The notes under the pieces are model-generated. The model was not told the DNA's origin and ran no database searches. It was given only the letters and a program-made list of their open reading frames with translations. This document shows positions 42,183-50,340 of a stretch of DNA of 64,000 bases, piece after piece. Source of the stretch: Blautia luti (GTDB lineage Bacteria; Bacillota; Clostridia; Lachnospirales; Lachnospiraceae); the NCBI RefSeq assembly GCF_013304735.1, contig NZ_JAAITI010000011.1, positions 39,000 through 102,999 of the forward strand. The letters are read 5' to 3'. Numbering within the stretch: position 1 is the stretch's first letter; every line of letters begins with the position of its first letter. The position numbers were made by a program, and so were the translations under genes.

Positions 42183-43271
42183 ATGAATAACTGGGACAAT
42201 GTACGTCTGGTACCGGAGTTTAACGAGCAGGGTGTCGCATGCTATCGTCTTGATGGCGGAGATTATGTAAACGAATATTATATTACTTCAGAGGCAGAGA
42301 CAAGAAAGCTTCTGAATACTCCGGAAGTGGTAGGATATGAGGTATATAACTGTCTGATCCCGTCTACCTGCCAGATGCTTTATTATCTGAAGGAGCAGAA
42401 GAAGGTTACCACTGCAAATATTCTTTCTATCTTAAGAGGGGCGCTGAATTATCCTCTTGAGGAGGCCTGTTATAAAGAGCATATCCGTGTTCATGATATC
42501 AGCTTTCTTTCCAGCGAGCGTGTTTTTGCGGAAGATGAGATGACAGGGCTTGAGATCAAGTACAGCAAACTGACCATGGTTCCGGACAGTACTCTGATGA
42601 TCGGTGACATCATCGCAAGTGGTGAAACACTGATCCATTGTCTCCGTTATGTGACTGATTTTTACAGAGAACGTGGGACAAAACTTCGTAATATTATCAT
42701 CTTTACTATTGGAGGAACCAGGGGAATCGATATTCTTGAGAACCTGACAAAAGAGATCCGCGAGTTCTGGCCGGAGTTTGAAGGATTTATCACGGTATTT
42801 TATGAAGGGATTTTTTCCACCTATCAGGATAAAGGCGTTTCCGGGATCAATCTTCCGGATGTTGATTTCTACTGGAAGGGTGGAATCGTTGCACCGGAAT
42901 TTCGAAGAGAGACACTTTCCATGTGCAGCCCTCTTTTTGAAAAATGTATTATCTACGATGGCGGCGCAAGACGTTATGAGATCCATGAGCATGTAGAGGA
43001 AGTCCTGGAATTCTGGGAGGGAATCCTGGAGCGCGCGGACAAGATCGACTTCAAGGAGCTTCTGGATGAGAAACTTGGCTATCCGACACCGATCAGCTAC
43101 GAAGACTGGCTGGCTCACAACCACTACCAGGAGATCCGCCCTGCCGACACCAAATGGCTCTATCGTCAGGAGCAGGGGTATATCGAGAGCATGAAGAACA
43201 TCACACTGAGGGAACTTGCCGAGCAGAGAATCGGGGAGTTTCGAAGTGCATTGAGGAAATACATTCTGTAA
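42183..43271 (+). CDS. Phosphoribosyltransferase-fold protein of unknown function
   Basis: A 362-residue protein. The region VVGYEVYNCLIPSTCQML, then NILSILRGALNYPLE, then MIGDIIASGETLIHCL (about residues 140-155) follows the layout of type I phosphoribosyltransferases, with the last motif matching the PRPP-binding loop pattern (acidic residue, then S/T-G-E-T). It is longer than usual: about 120 further residues include NLPDVDFYWKGGIVAPEFRR and an end with LREL and RKYIL. I know no confirmed substrate. It might act on a nucleobase-like compound or regulate. Monocistronic, with a terminator after it. Confidence 0.6.
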   Translation: MNNWDNVRLVPEFNEQGVACYRLDGGDYVNEYYITSEAETRKLLNTPEVVGYEVYNCLIPSTCQMLYYLKEQKKVTTANILSILRGALNYPLEEACYKEHIRVHDISFLSSERVFAEDEMTGLEIKYSKLTMVPDSTLMIGDIIASGETLIHCLRYVTDFYRERGTKLRNIIIFTIGGTRGIDILENLTKEIREFWPEFEGFITVFYEGIFSTYQDKGVSGINLPDVDFYWKGGIVAPEFRRETLSMCSPLFEKCIIYDGGARRYEIHEHVEEVLEFWEGILERADKIDFKELLDEKLGYPTPISYEDWLAHNHYQEIRPADTKWLYRQEQGYIESMKNITLRELAEQRIGEFRSALRKYIL

Positions 43272-43295
43272 CAGTTCAGAGAATAAGACGTAAGT

Positions 43296-43340
43296 AAAAA
43301 CAGCCTAGAGCAAGCTTGCTTGTGGAAGGCTGTTTTTATT
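43296..43340 (+). terminator. Terminator
   Basis: AAAACAGCCT and AGGCTGTTTT pair, with an inner AAGC-TT-GCTT stem and a T-run after. Confidence 0.85.
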
Positions 43341-43397
43341 TACACAACAGGTATAAAAATGGTAAAATCGGGATAGAAAAAAGGCAGGGGTGATGCC

Positions 43398-43562
43398 ATG
43401 GTGACGGTTCTGGATGGTGTTGGAGAATTTACCGTAGGTGGTGTAAAACATGTCTGCAAAGCAGGCGAAGCTCTGGTAATGCCGGCAACCATTCCTCATG
43501 CAGTTTATGCGGTAGAGCGTTTTAAGATGCTTCTGACTGTTGTATTCCCAATCGAGAAATAA
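43398..43562 (+). pseudogene. Cupin-domain remnant (C-terminal half)
   Basis: A 54-residue ORF reads MVTVLDGVGEFTVGG then KHVCKAGEALVMPATIPHAV, the second half of a small cupin (the VLDGxGEF strand and the PATIPHAV metal-His strand). The usual first half with the HxH and Glu ligands is missing upstream, where the sequence before about 43386 is unrelated. A weak site, GCAGGGG, lies before the ATG. Probably a truncated gene, though a mini-protein cannot be ruled out. Confidence 0.6.
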
Positions 43563-43598
43563 AACGGAATAATGAACTGGATAATTATGGATTGAACG

Positions 43599-43626
43599 TT
43601 GCTTTCAGTATGAACAATGGTATAAT
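43599..43626 (+). promoter_or_regulatory. Promoter of the flavoprotein gene
   Basis: TTGCTT (43599-43604) and TATAAT (43621-43626), 16 bp apart, about 78 bp before the start. Confidence 0.6.
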
Positions 43627-43703
43627 AAATGATAGCAATGAGACAGTATTTTCAGAAATATTGAAAATATAAAATACAGCAGACCAAGGAGGATCCTGTA
43701 ACA

Positions 43704-44861
43704 ATGAAAATTGGAAATGATATTTATTATGTAGGTGTAAATGACCATCAGGTAGACCTGTTTGAGGGACAGTACGTAGTACCAAACGGAATGTCCTATA
43801 ACTCCTACGTGATCAAAGATGAGAAGATCGCAGTTATGGACACAGTAGATACCAACTTTACAGAAGAATGGCTGGGAAAAGTAGCAGAAGTTCTGGATGG
43901 CGCGAAACCGGATTATCTGGTAGTTCAGCATATGGAGCCGGACCACGCCGCAAATATTGAGAACTTTATGAAAGCATATCCGGATACAACCGTTGTTGCC
44001 AATACTAAAACTTTCACCATGATGGAGAACTTCTTCCGTGGAATGGACCTGGAAGGAAAGAAACATATCGTAGCCAACGGTGACAGCCTGACACTTGGAA
44101 AACATGTCCTTACTTTTGTATTTGCACCGATGGTTCACTGGCCGGAGGTTATGGTCACATATGACAGCACAGACAAAGTTCTGTTTTCCGCAGATGGATT
44201 CGGTAAATTCGGAGCCCTTGATGTGGAAGAAGACTGGGACTGCGAAGCACGCCGCTACTATATCGGAATCGTTGGAAAATACGGCCCGCAGGTACAGAAG
44301 CTTCTCAAAGCAGCTGCAACTCTGGATATTCAGACTATCTGCCCGCTTCATGGACCGATCCTTACCGAGAATCTTGGACACTACCTGGAGAAATACGATA
44401 TCTGGTCTTCCTACAAGGTAGAGAGTGAAGGCGTAATGATTGCCTACACATCCGTATATGGCCATACAAAGAAAGCAGCAGAACTTCTTGCACAGAAACT
44501 GGAAGAAAAAGGCTGCCCGAAGGTTGTTGTCTGCGATCTTGCAAGAGAAGATATGGCAGAAGCAGTGGAGGACGCTTTCCGCTACGGCAAACTGGTACTG
44601 GCCAGCATTACATATAACGGAGAGGCATTCCCGTTCATGAGAACATTCATCGAAAACCTGACAGAGCGCAATTACCAGAACCGTACCATCGGCCTTATCG
44701 AGAACGGAAGCTGGGCACCAACCGCAGCCAAAGTCATGAAAGGAATGTTCGAGAAGAGCAAAAATATCACATGGCTGGAGAATAATGTAAAGATCATGTC
44801 CTCCTTAAGTGATGAGAATGTGGCAGAGATCGATGCGATGGCAGAGGAACTCTGCAAATAA
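43704..44861 (+). CDS. fprA: A-type flavoprotein (FprA), diiron oxygen/NO reductase
   Basis: A 385-residue flavodiiron protein of normal two-domain length. The beta-lactamase-like half has the diiron ligands HMEPDHAANIE (H76, E78, D80, H81), MVHWPE (His about 146), SADGFG (Asp about 165) and PLHGPI (His about 224). The flavodoxin half (about 250-385) has YTSVYGHTKKAA for the FMN phosphate. These enzymes reduce oxygen to water or nitric oxide to nitrous oxide and protect anaerobes. Ribosome site AAGGAGGAT. It is monocistronic, with a long hairpin after it. Confidence 0.95.
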   Translation: MKIGNDIYYVGVNDHQVDLFEGQYVVPNGMSYNSYVIKDEKIAVMDTVDTNFTEEWLGKVAEVLDGAKPDYLVVQHMEPDHAANIENFMKAYPDTTVVANTKTFTMMENFFRGMDLEGKKHIVANGDSLTLGKHVLTFVFAPMVHWPEVMVTYDSTDKVLFSADGFGKFGALDVEEDWDCEARRYYIGIVGKYGPQVQKLLKAAATLDIQTICPLHGPILTENLGHYLEKYDIWSSYKVESEGVMIAYTSVYGHTKKAAELLAQKLEEKGCPKVVVCDLAREDMAEAVEDAFRYGKLVLASITYNGEAFPFMRTFIENLTERNYQNRTIGLIENGSWAPTAAKVMKGMFEKSKNITWLENNVKIMSSLSDENVAEIDAMAEELCK

Positions 44862-44910
44862 TTTCTGAATGCCAGGCATATGCAGAAGAAACTGAAGATA
44901 TAGCATAATA

Positions 44911-44999
44911 AAAAGACGTGAACCCGGATTGATAGGTCCTTTCATTTACTGAGTTGTTAATGAGAGAAATATATCAATCCATAAGGTTACGTCTTTTTT
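44911..44999 (+). terminator. Long compound hairpin after fprA
   Basis: The outer arms AAAAGACGT and ACGTCTTTT enclose GAACC/GGTT, and a perfect 9-bp inner stem GGATTGATA/TATCAATCC; a further TCATT/AATGA lies in the loop. A T-run follows. At 89 bp it is larger than a normal terminator and might be a mobile hairpin repeat. The rest of the 293-bp gap up to 45154 shows nothing else. Confidence 0.6.
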
Positions 45000-45154
45000 A
45001 TTTACCGAGCAACAGGAAAAAATTATCTGTGCTTGTATAATTTTAGAAGATGCTACAATAGATTAAGCGGCTCGTGAAAAGGATATTTTCGTAGTTGCCG
45101 GCAGATCCTGAATTCTGACCTGAGATTAGAGAAAGGGTCATGCCACAGAATAAG

Positions 45155-46990
45155 TTACATTCTTTTACACCACATAAATCCATAAGCCGGAAGCACCACA
45201 TCCTTAAGCTCCAGAGTCTGTCCTGTAATAAGATCACGGAAGGTTCCTTCTTCCTGCATCCATGCAGTTTTTTCACTGTCACTGAAGTTGAAAATTCCGA
45301 TAAAACGTTCATTTCCCTTCTGGCGGAGGATGCAGAGAATGCTGTCATCATGAACATCGTAAGTATATACATCGCAGTCTTTGTCAAAAACAGATTCCTG
45401 GCGGCGGATCTGCTCCATGCGACTCAGTGTCTGGAAGATCTGGCCCTCAACAGAAGTTTTTGATTTCCGTTTTTTCGCGAGATCCCACTGGAAAGCACCG
45501 CGGTGGATATAGCGGGAATCCGCTGCTTTATCCGGATCATCTTTATAGGAATAATCATTGAGACGGCCAACTTCATCGGAACTGTAAAGCATTGGGATTC
45601 CGGACTGAGTAAGCATATATGCGTGAAGCATCAGATCTTCACGGATACCTCTTTCCAGCTTCTCATCATTTTTTTCAAAAAGTGCAGCCTCGATTCCACA
45701 CATGGAAGCAGTGGTTCCGCAGAAACGGGCATCCTGAGTTACCGGGTCATCGTTATAAAGCTCTCCGCGGCTGTCGCTTCCCGGATGTTTTCCTGTGAAG
45801 AAATCGTTGAGGTAACGCTTGTGGGCCGGCTCGTCCATGCCCCAGTCTTTCAGAGTGGCGAAATCCAGTCCCCAGCCAATGTCATCATGGCAGCGGAGAT
45901 AATTCAGGAAAGTATACTGCTTCGGAAGGCTGTTCACAATATCCATCTGTTTTTTCAGAAGGCGGATATCACGGGTGGCAATGCTGTTCCAGGTTGTAGC
46001 CATTGTTGTTACATTGTAAAGCATATGGCATTCCGGTTTCTCCACGGTTCCAAAGTACGGAACAACTTTTTCCGGTTCCATAACAACCTCGCCCAGAAGA
46101 ACAACACTGGGGCAGACGATTTCAGCGATCATACGCATCATACGGACGATGGTATGAACCTGTTTCAGGTTACGGCACGGAGTTCCAAGCTCTTTCCAGA
46201 TATATGGAACCGCATCAATACGGATCACATCCATTCCCTGGTTTGCAAGGAAGAGGAAGTTATACATCATCTCATTGAAAACACGGGGATTGCCATAGTT
46301 CAGATCCCACTGATACGGGTAAAAAGTAGTCATGACATAATGACCGATATCCGGAAGCCAGGTAAAGTTTCCCGGAGCAGTGGTAGGGAACACCTGAGGT
46401 ACGGTCTTTTCGTACTCGTCCGGGATCTCACGGTTGTTGTAGAAGAAGTAACGGCTCATATATTCTCCGTCACCCTGGCGTGCCTTTTTGGCCCACTCAT
46501 GATCCTCGGAAGTGTGGTTCATAACAAAATCCATACACAGGTTCATTCCGTTTTTGTGGCATTTGTCAGCAAGGGCAGCAAGATCCTCCATGGTACCAAG
46601 GTCCGGGCGGACTTTGCGGAAGTCGGCTACTGCGTAACCACCGTCGGAACGGCCCTTCGGAGTGTCCAGAAACGGCATCAGATGCAGGCAGTTCACGTTG
46701 CATTCCTTAAGATATGGAAGCTTGGCAGAAACTCCCTTGATGTTGCCGGCAAAATTGTCAATGTAGAGCATCATGCCCAGCATATCCTTCTGGCGGAACC
46801 AGTCCGGATTTTTTTCTCTTTCAAGGTCGCGGTTTTTGAGAGCACGGCGGCGTGCTGTAAAATACTGATACATCTGATCGCAGAGCTCTGCAAACATGTC
46901 GTCATTGTGATAAAGCTCTGTGTACAGCCATCGAAGCTCGTCGTGATGATGGTTTAAACGTTCCTGAAAAATTTCCTGATCTTTTTTCAT
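45155..46990 (-). CDS. GH13 amylosucrase-type glucosyltransferase/hydrolase
   Basis: ATG 46990 after GGGAGGAAATC gives 611 residues; the frame upstream to 47068 lacks a site. The N-terminal helical region (HHDELRWLYTELYHNDDMFA) is characteristic of amylosucrase and sucrose hydrolase (GH13_4). The barrel has LHLMPFLDTPKGRSDGGYAV, DFVMNHTSEDH, the nucleophile MDVIRIDAVPY, the acid/base LLGEVVM and RCHDDIGW. Amylosucrases split sucrose and build alpha-glucan or hydrolyse it. It is next to a LacI gene and a sucrose/fructan operon, so sucrose is the likely substrate. Confidence 0.8.
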   Translation of the reverse strand: MKKDQEIFQERLNHHHDELRWLYTELYHNDDMFAELCDQMYQYFTARRRALKNRDLEREKNPDWFRQKDMLGMMLYIDNFAGNIKGVSAKLPYLKECNVNCLHLMPFLDTPKGRSDGGYAVADFRKVRPDLGTMEDLAALADKCHKNGMNLCMDFVMNHTSEDHEWAKKARQGDGEYMSRYFFYNNREIPDEYEKTVPQVFPTTAPGNFTWLPDIGHYVMTTFYPYQWDLNYGNPRVFNEMMYNFLFLANQGMDVIRIDAVPYIWKELGTPCRNLKQVHTIVRMMRMIAEIVCPSVVLLGEVVMEPEKVVPYFGTVEKPECHMLYNVTTMATTWNSIATRDIRLLKKQMDIVNSLPKQYTFLNYLRCHDDIGWGLDFATLKDWGMDEPAHKRYLNDFFTGKHPGSDSRGELYNDDPVTQDARFCGTTASMCGIEAALFEKNDEKLERGIREDLMLHAYMLTQSGIPMLYSSDEVGRLNDYSYKDDPDKAADSRYIHRGAFQWDLAKKRKSKTSVEGQIFQTLSRMEQIRRQESVFDKDCDVYTYDVHDDSILCILRQKGNERFIGIFNFSDSEKTAWMQEEGTFRDLITGQTLELKDVVLPAYGFMWCKRM

Positions 46991-47151
46991 GATTTCCTCC
47001 CTGAATAGATATTTATAGATGTCGGGAAACCTGTAAAATATTTCCCGGCGGTAATGGTTATCTGACATTTTTCCACAGAATTATAGCATGAAGTTTCCAG
47101 TACATGAATATACGGGTTGTTATGGAATATGGAAAAATGTTGTATGTATTT

Positions 47152-48180
47152 TCAGTCTCCGGTTGTCTGTCGTCGTATCAGAACCGGAGTGATCTTTTTG
47201 TGGATCGGTTTTTGAAGCGGTGCCGGTTTTCTTTTCTTCATTTCGTTCATCTGTTCCACAAGCAGTTCCATGGTAGTCTGTGCGATCACATCAATCTGCT
47301 GTCCAATAGTAGTGATCGGGATGATGGACTCCGCAGCAATGGGTGAATTATCGAATCCGATGATCTGATATTCATCCGGCAGACAGTTGTATTTCTGGAA
47401 GATCAGATTGAGAAATATATTTGCGTAAGTATCATTGGATAAAAATATGCCTTTTTTCTGACCGGAATATTTACTGTCAATATCCTGAAAGATCACACGC
47501 ATCTGTTCAAAAAGCTCCTGATAGGAATCACCGGAAACATTAAGGTTCAGTTCATAAGGAACATGATATTCCCGGCATGTTTCCTCAAAGGCACGGATAC
47601 GGTCATAAGCCGGAATATTCTCAGGTACATGGACATTGATGTGGATCAGTACATCACACTGATTACGTATCAGCAGAGAAGTAGCCTGCATGCTGCCCAT
47701 GTAATTGTCTGTTGTAACGCTGCATATATGTTCTGCTTCACGTTCAATGGCGATCACAGGAATATTATAGGAAGCCAGTTTTTCAGAGGAAAGAGTATGG
47801 CTGAGAACAATAAGTCCTTCAATCTTATAAGCCATCAGCTCGTCCAGATACTGCATTTCTTTCTCCGGGCCGCCATCACTGACAAAAACCAGAAATTTGT
47901 AATGATAATCGGAGTAACTTCGAAGAAGCTGTGTCAGCATTTCGGAATAATAATGAAGATAAAGGTTCGGGACAATGATCCCTACAAATTCGCTTTTTCC
48001 ATTGGCAAGAACCCTGGCAAGCTTGTTTTTTCTGTAGCCGAGCTCATCAAGGGCTTTTGCGATCTTTTCCTGATTTTCCAGGGTCAGAGAATCCGGATGA
48101 TTGAAATATCTGGAGATCGTAGTCTTGGAAAAACCAGTGTATTCTGCAATATCGGCAAATGTTACCTGTTTTTTAGCCAT
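47152..48180 (-). CDS. LacI-family repressor of the sucrose/fructan locus
   Basis: ATG 48180 after AAAAGGAGAC gives 342 residues. The HTH is TFADIAEYTGFSKTTISRYF, and the hinge RKNKLARVLANGKS. The effector domain resembles ScrR/MsmR-like sucrose regulators (VGIIVPNLYLHYYS, YQIIGFDNS). It is divergent from the ABC-GH32 operon, whose promoter carries palindromes based on GTTACCGGTAAC and GTAACCGGTTAC. The amylosucrase gene follows it on the same strand after 161 bp. Confidence 0.9.
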   Translation of the reverse strand: MAKKQVTFADIAEYTGFSKTTISRYFNHPDSLTLENQEKIAKALDELGYRKNKLARVLANGKSEFVGIIVPNLYLHYYSEMLTQLLRSYSDYHYKFLVFVSDGGPEKEMQYLDELMAYKIEGLIVLSHTLSSEKLASYNIPVIAIEREAEHICSVTTDNYMGSMQATSLLIRNQCDVLIHINVHVPENIPAYDRIRAFEETCREYHVPYELNLNVSGDSYQELFEQMRVIFQDIDSKYSGQKKGIFLSNDTYANIFLNLIFQKYNCLPDEYQIIGFDNSPIAAESIIPITTIGQQIDVIAQTTMELLVEQMNEMKKRKPAPLQKPIHKKITPVLIRRQTTGD

Positions 48181-48477
48181 AAAAAAATAGTCTCCTTTTA
48201 ACAGCAGAAAGTTATGATACGGAATGCAGATGTGATCATATAAGAGAAATCTGCAGACCGTACAAGATAATTGGATTGATGTAATTAAGTATAACAATAC
48301 AGACGTTAAATAGCAATAAAAAAATAACCAGTTAAGTTACCGGTAACTTTTCTTGAATAAATTAACAAAAAAGGTTGACAGAAGCTATGTCATATAGTAG
48401 TATCAAATTATAAAGTAACCGGTTACTTTACCGGTTACTAAACAAGAACGAAAGAACAAAAACGGGAGGAAAAGAGA
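48181..48477 (+). promoter_or_regulatory. Divergent control region with LacI operators
   Basis: For the ABC operon, TTGACA (48375-48380) and TAGTAT (48398-48403) are 17 bp apart. The 20-bp perfect palindrome TAAAGTAACCGGTTACTTTA (48411-48430) lies at the start site, and a further CCGGTTACTA half-site adjoins it. A second palindrome, AAGTTACCGGTAACTT (48334-48349), lies upstream, toward the lacI gene, allowing loop formation. The ribosome site is ACGGGAGGAAAAG. Confidence 0.85.
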
Positions 48478-49416
48478 ATGAAAAAAGGTTCTGCGAAAGC
48501 TATTCCGGCAGGAAAAAGAACTGCTGCAGAAAAGCTTCAGTATGTGAAAAAGAACTGGCAGCTGTATGTGTTTTTTCTGCTGCCTGCACTTCTTCTGACG
48601 ATCATCTTCAAATACGTGCCCATGGGTGGCGTACTGATCGCTTTTGAGGACTACAATGTCATTGATGGTGTATTTGGAAGCAAATGGGTAGGACTGGAAT
48701 ACTTCCGGAGATTTCTGGCATCACCGGATTTTATGAATTATCTTGTGAACACTTTGAAACTGAGTATTTACGGACTGCTGTGGGGATTTCCGATTCCGAT
48801 CATCCTGGCACTTCTTCTGAATCAGATCCGGAGAGCCGGGATCAGGAAAAAAATTCAGCTTCTAATCTATGCGCCGAATTTTATTTCCGTTATCGTACTC
48901 TGTGGTATGGTTCGTATGTTTCTTTCACCGGTAGGTCCGCTGAATAAACTGATCGGTTCCGATGCCAACTGGATGACTATGCCGGCAGCATTTCGTACCA
49001 TTTACATAGCCAGCGGAATCTGGCAGACAGCCGGATGGGCATCCATTATGTATACTGCAGCACTTGCCAATGCAAGTAAGGATCTGGAAGAGGCAGCAGT
49101 GGTGGATGGAGCAAATATCCTGCAGCAGATCTGGTATGTACAGCTTCCGGCTATTAAAAACATCATTGTGATCCAGTTTATCCTTCAGGCCGGAAATATT
49201 ATGAGCATTGGTTTTGAAAAAGCATATGCACTGCAGACAGATATGAACCTTCCTGCATCTGAGATTCTTTCTACTTATGTATACAGAATCGGTCTTCTGA
49301 ATGGAGACTATGGATATTCTACAGCAGTGGGGCTGTTTAATTCAGTGATCAATGTAATTCTTTTGATCTTTGTAAACTGGGTAGTCAAGAAACTGAATGA
49401 CGGAGAGGGATTATAG
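48478..49416 (+). CDS. ABC sugar transporter permease (LplB type)
   Basis: A 312-residue CUT1-family permease with six helices. The EAA loop near residues 200-220 reads EEAAVVDGANILQQIW, the ATPase docking motif. The start KKNWQLYVFFLLPALLLTII and FKYVPMGGVLIAFEDYN are typical for LplB-like permeases of oligosaccharide transporters. The operon has no ATPase gene; CUT1 systems often share an MsmK-type ATPase coded elsewhere. Confidence 0.9.
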   Translation: MKKGSAKAIPAGKRTAAEKLQYVKKNWQLYVFFLLPALLLTIIFKYVPMGGVLIAFEDYNVIDGVFGSKWVGLEYFRRFLASPDFMNYLVNTLKLSIYGLLWGFPIPIILALLLNQIRRAGIRKKIQLLIYAPNFISVIVLCGMVRMFLSPVGPLNKLIGSDANWMTMPAAFRTIYIASGIWQTAGWASIMYTAALANASKDLEEAAVVDGANILQQIWYVQLPAIKNIIVIQFILQAGNIMSIGFEKAYALQTDMNLPASEILSTYVYRIGLLNGDYGYSTAVGLFNSVINVILLIFVNWVVKKLNDGEGL

Positions 49417-49427
49417 GAGGTGCTGTT

Positions 49428-50324
49428 ATGGCAAAAGCAAAGAAAAAGAAATATTCGGCATCTGACAAAGCCATTTTAGGAATCGGATACGTACTTCTGG
49501 GTGCATTTGTACTTTCCATTCTGGTTCCGCTTTTATATGTTGTGATCGCATCCTTTATGGATCCGAATGTGCTGAACAGCCAGGGGATCAGCTTTGATGT
49601 GCGGAAGTGGACGATCGATGCGTACCGCAGAGTTCTTGAAAATAATATGATCTGGAGAGGCTTTGCAAACTCATTTTTTTATTCCCTGGTGTTTACCATT
49701 ATTTCAGTTCTGGTAACTCTGCTGGCAGCATATCCAATGTCCAAGAAAGAATTTGTGGGAAGAAATTTCTTCAATGTTATTTTTCTCATTACCATGTTTT
49801 TCGGTGGAGGAATGATCCCGACTTTTATCCTGATCAATCAGTTGCATCTGGTAAATACAATCTGGGCAATCCTGCTTCCGGGTGCGTTTAATGTCTGGAA
49901 CATGATCCTTGCCAGAACCTATTATCAGTCTATCCCCAAGGAACTCAGAGAGGCATCTGCCATTGACGGTGCCACGGAAATCGAGCATTTTTTCAAGATT
50001 ATGATGCCGGTATGCAAACCGATCATCGCAGTGCTTGCACTGTGGTCCTTTGTAGGAATGTGGAACAGTTATTTTGACGCTATGATTTATTTGAATGATG
50101 CGAAACTGCAGCCATTGCAGCTGGTACTTCGTTCCATCCTTGTACAGAATACACCGCAGCCCGGAATGATCGCAGATATCCAGAGTACTGCACAGATGGC
50201 AAAGGTAGCGGAGCTTCTGAAATATGCTACGATCATTGTATCAAGTTTACCGCTTCTGATCATGTATCCATTCTTCCAGAAATATTTTGACCAGGGCATT
50301 ATGGTTGGTTCTGTAAAAGGCTGA
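49428..50324 (+). CDS. ABC sugar transporter permease (YtcP type)
   Basis: A 298-residue second CUT1 permease with six helices. The EAA loop reads LREASAIDGATEIEHFFKI (about residues 172-190). The segment PLLYVVIASFMDP near the N-terminus and the end GIMVGSVKG are typical for YtcP proteins, which pair with LplB. The ribosome site is TAGGAGGTG, 11 bp after the first permease gene. Confidence 0.9.
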   Translation: MAKAKKKKYSASDKAILGIGYVLLGAFVLSILVPLLYVVIASFMDPNVLNSQGISFDVRKWTIDAYRRVLENNMIWRGFANSFFYSLVFTIISVLVTLLAAYPMSKKEFVGRNFFNVIFLITMFFGGGMIPTFILINQLHLVNTIWAILLPGAFNVWNMILARTYYQSIPKELREASAIDGATEIEHFFKIMMPVCKPIIAVLALWSFVGMWNSYFDAMIYLNDAKLQPLQLVLRSILVQNTPQPGMIADIQSTAQMAKVAELLKYATIIVSSLPLLIMYPFFQKYFDQGIMVGSVKG

Positions 50325-50340
50325 TGACAGGAGGTTGATA

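Noticed and set aside
45503..46957. 484-codon forward ORF antisense to the amylosucrase-type gene
   Set aside because: The reverse-strand GH13 gene has every catalytic motif; the forward frame is a shadow.
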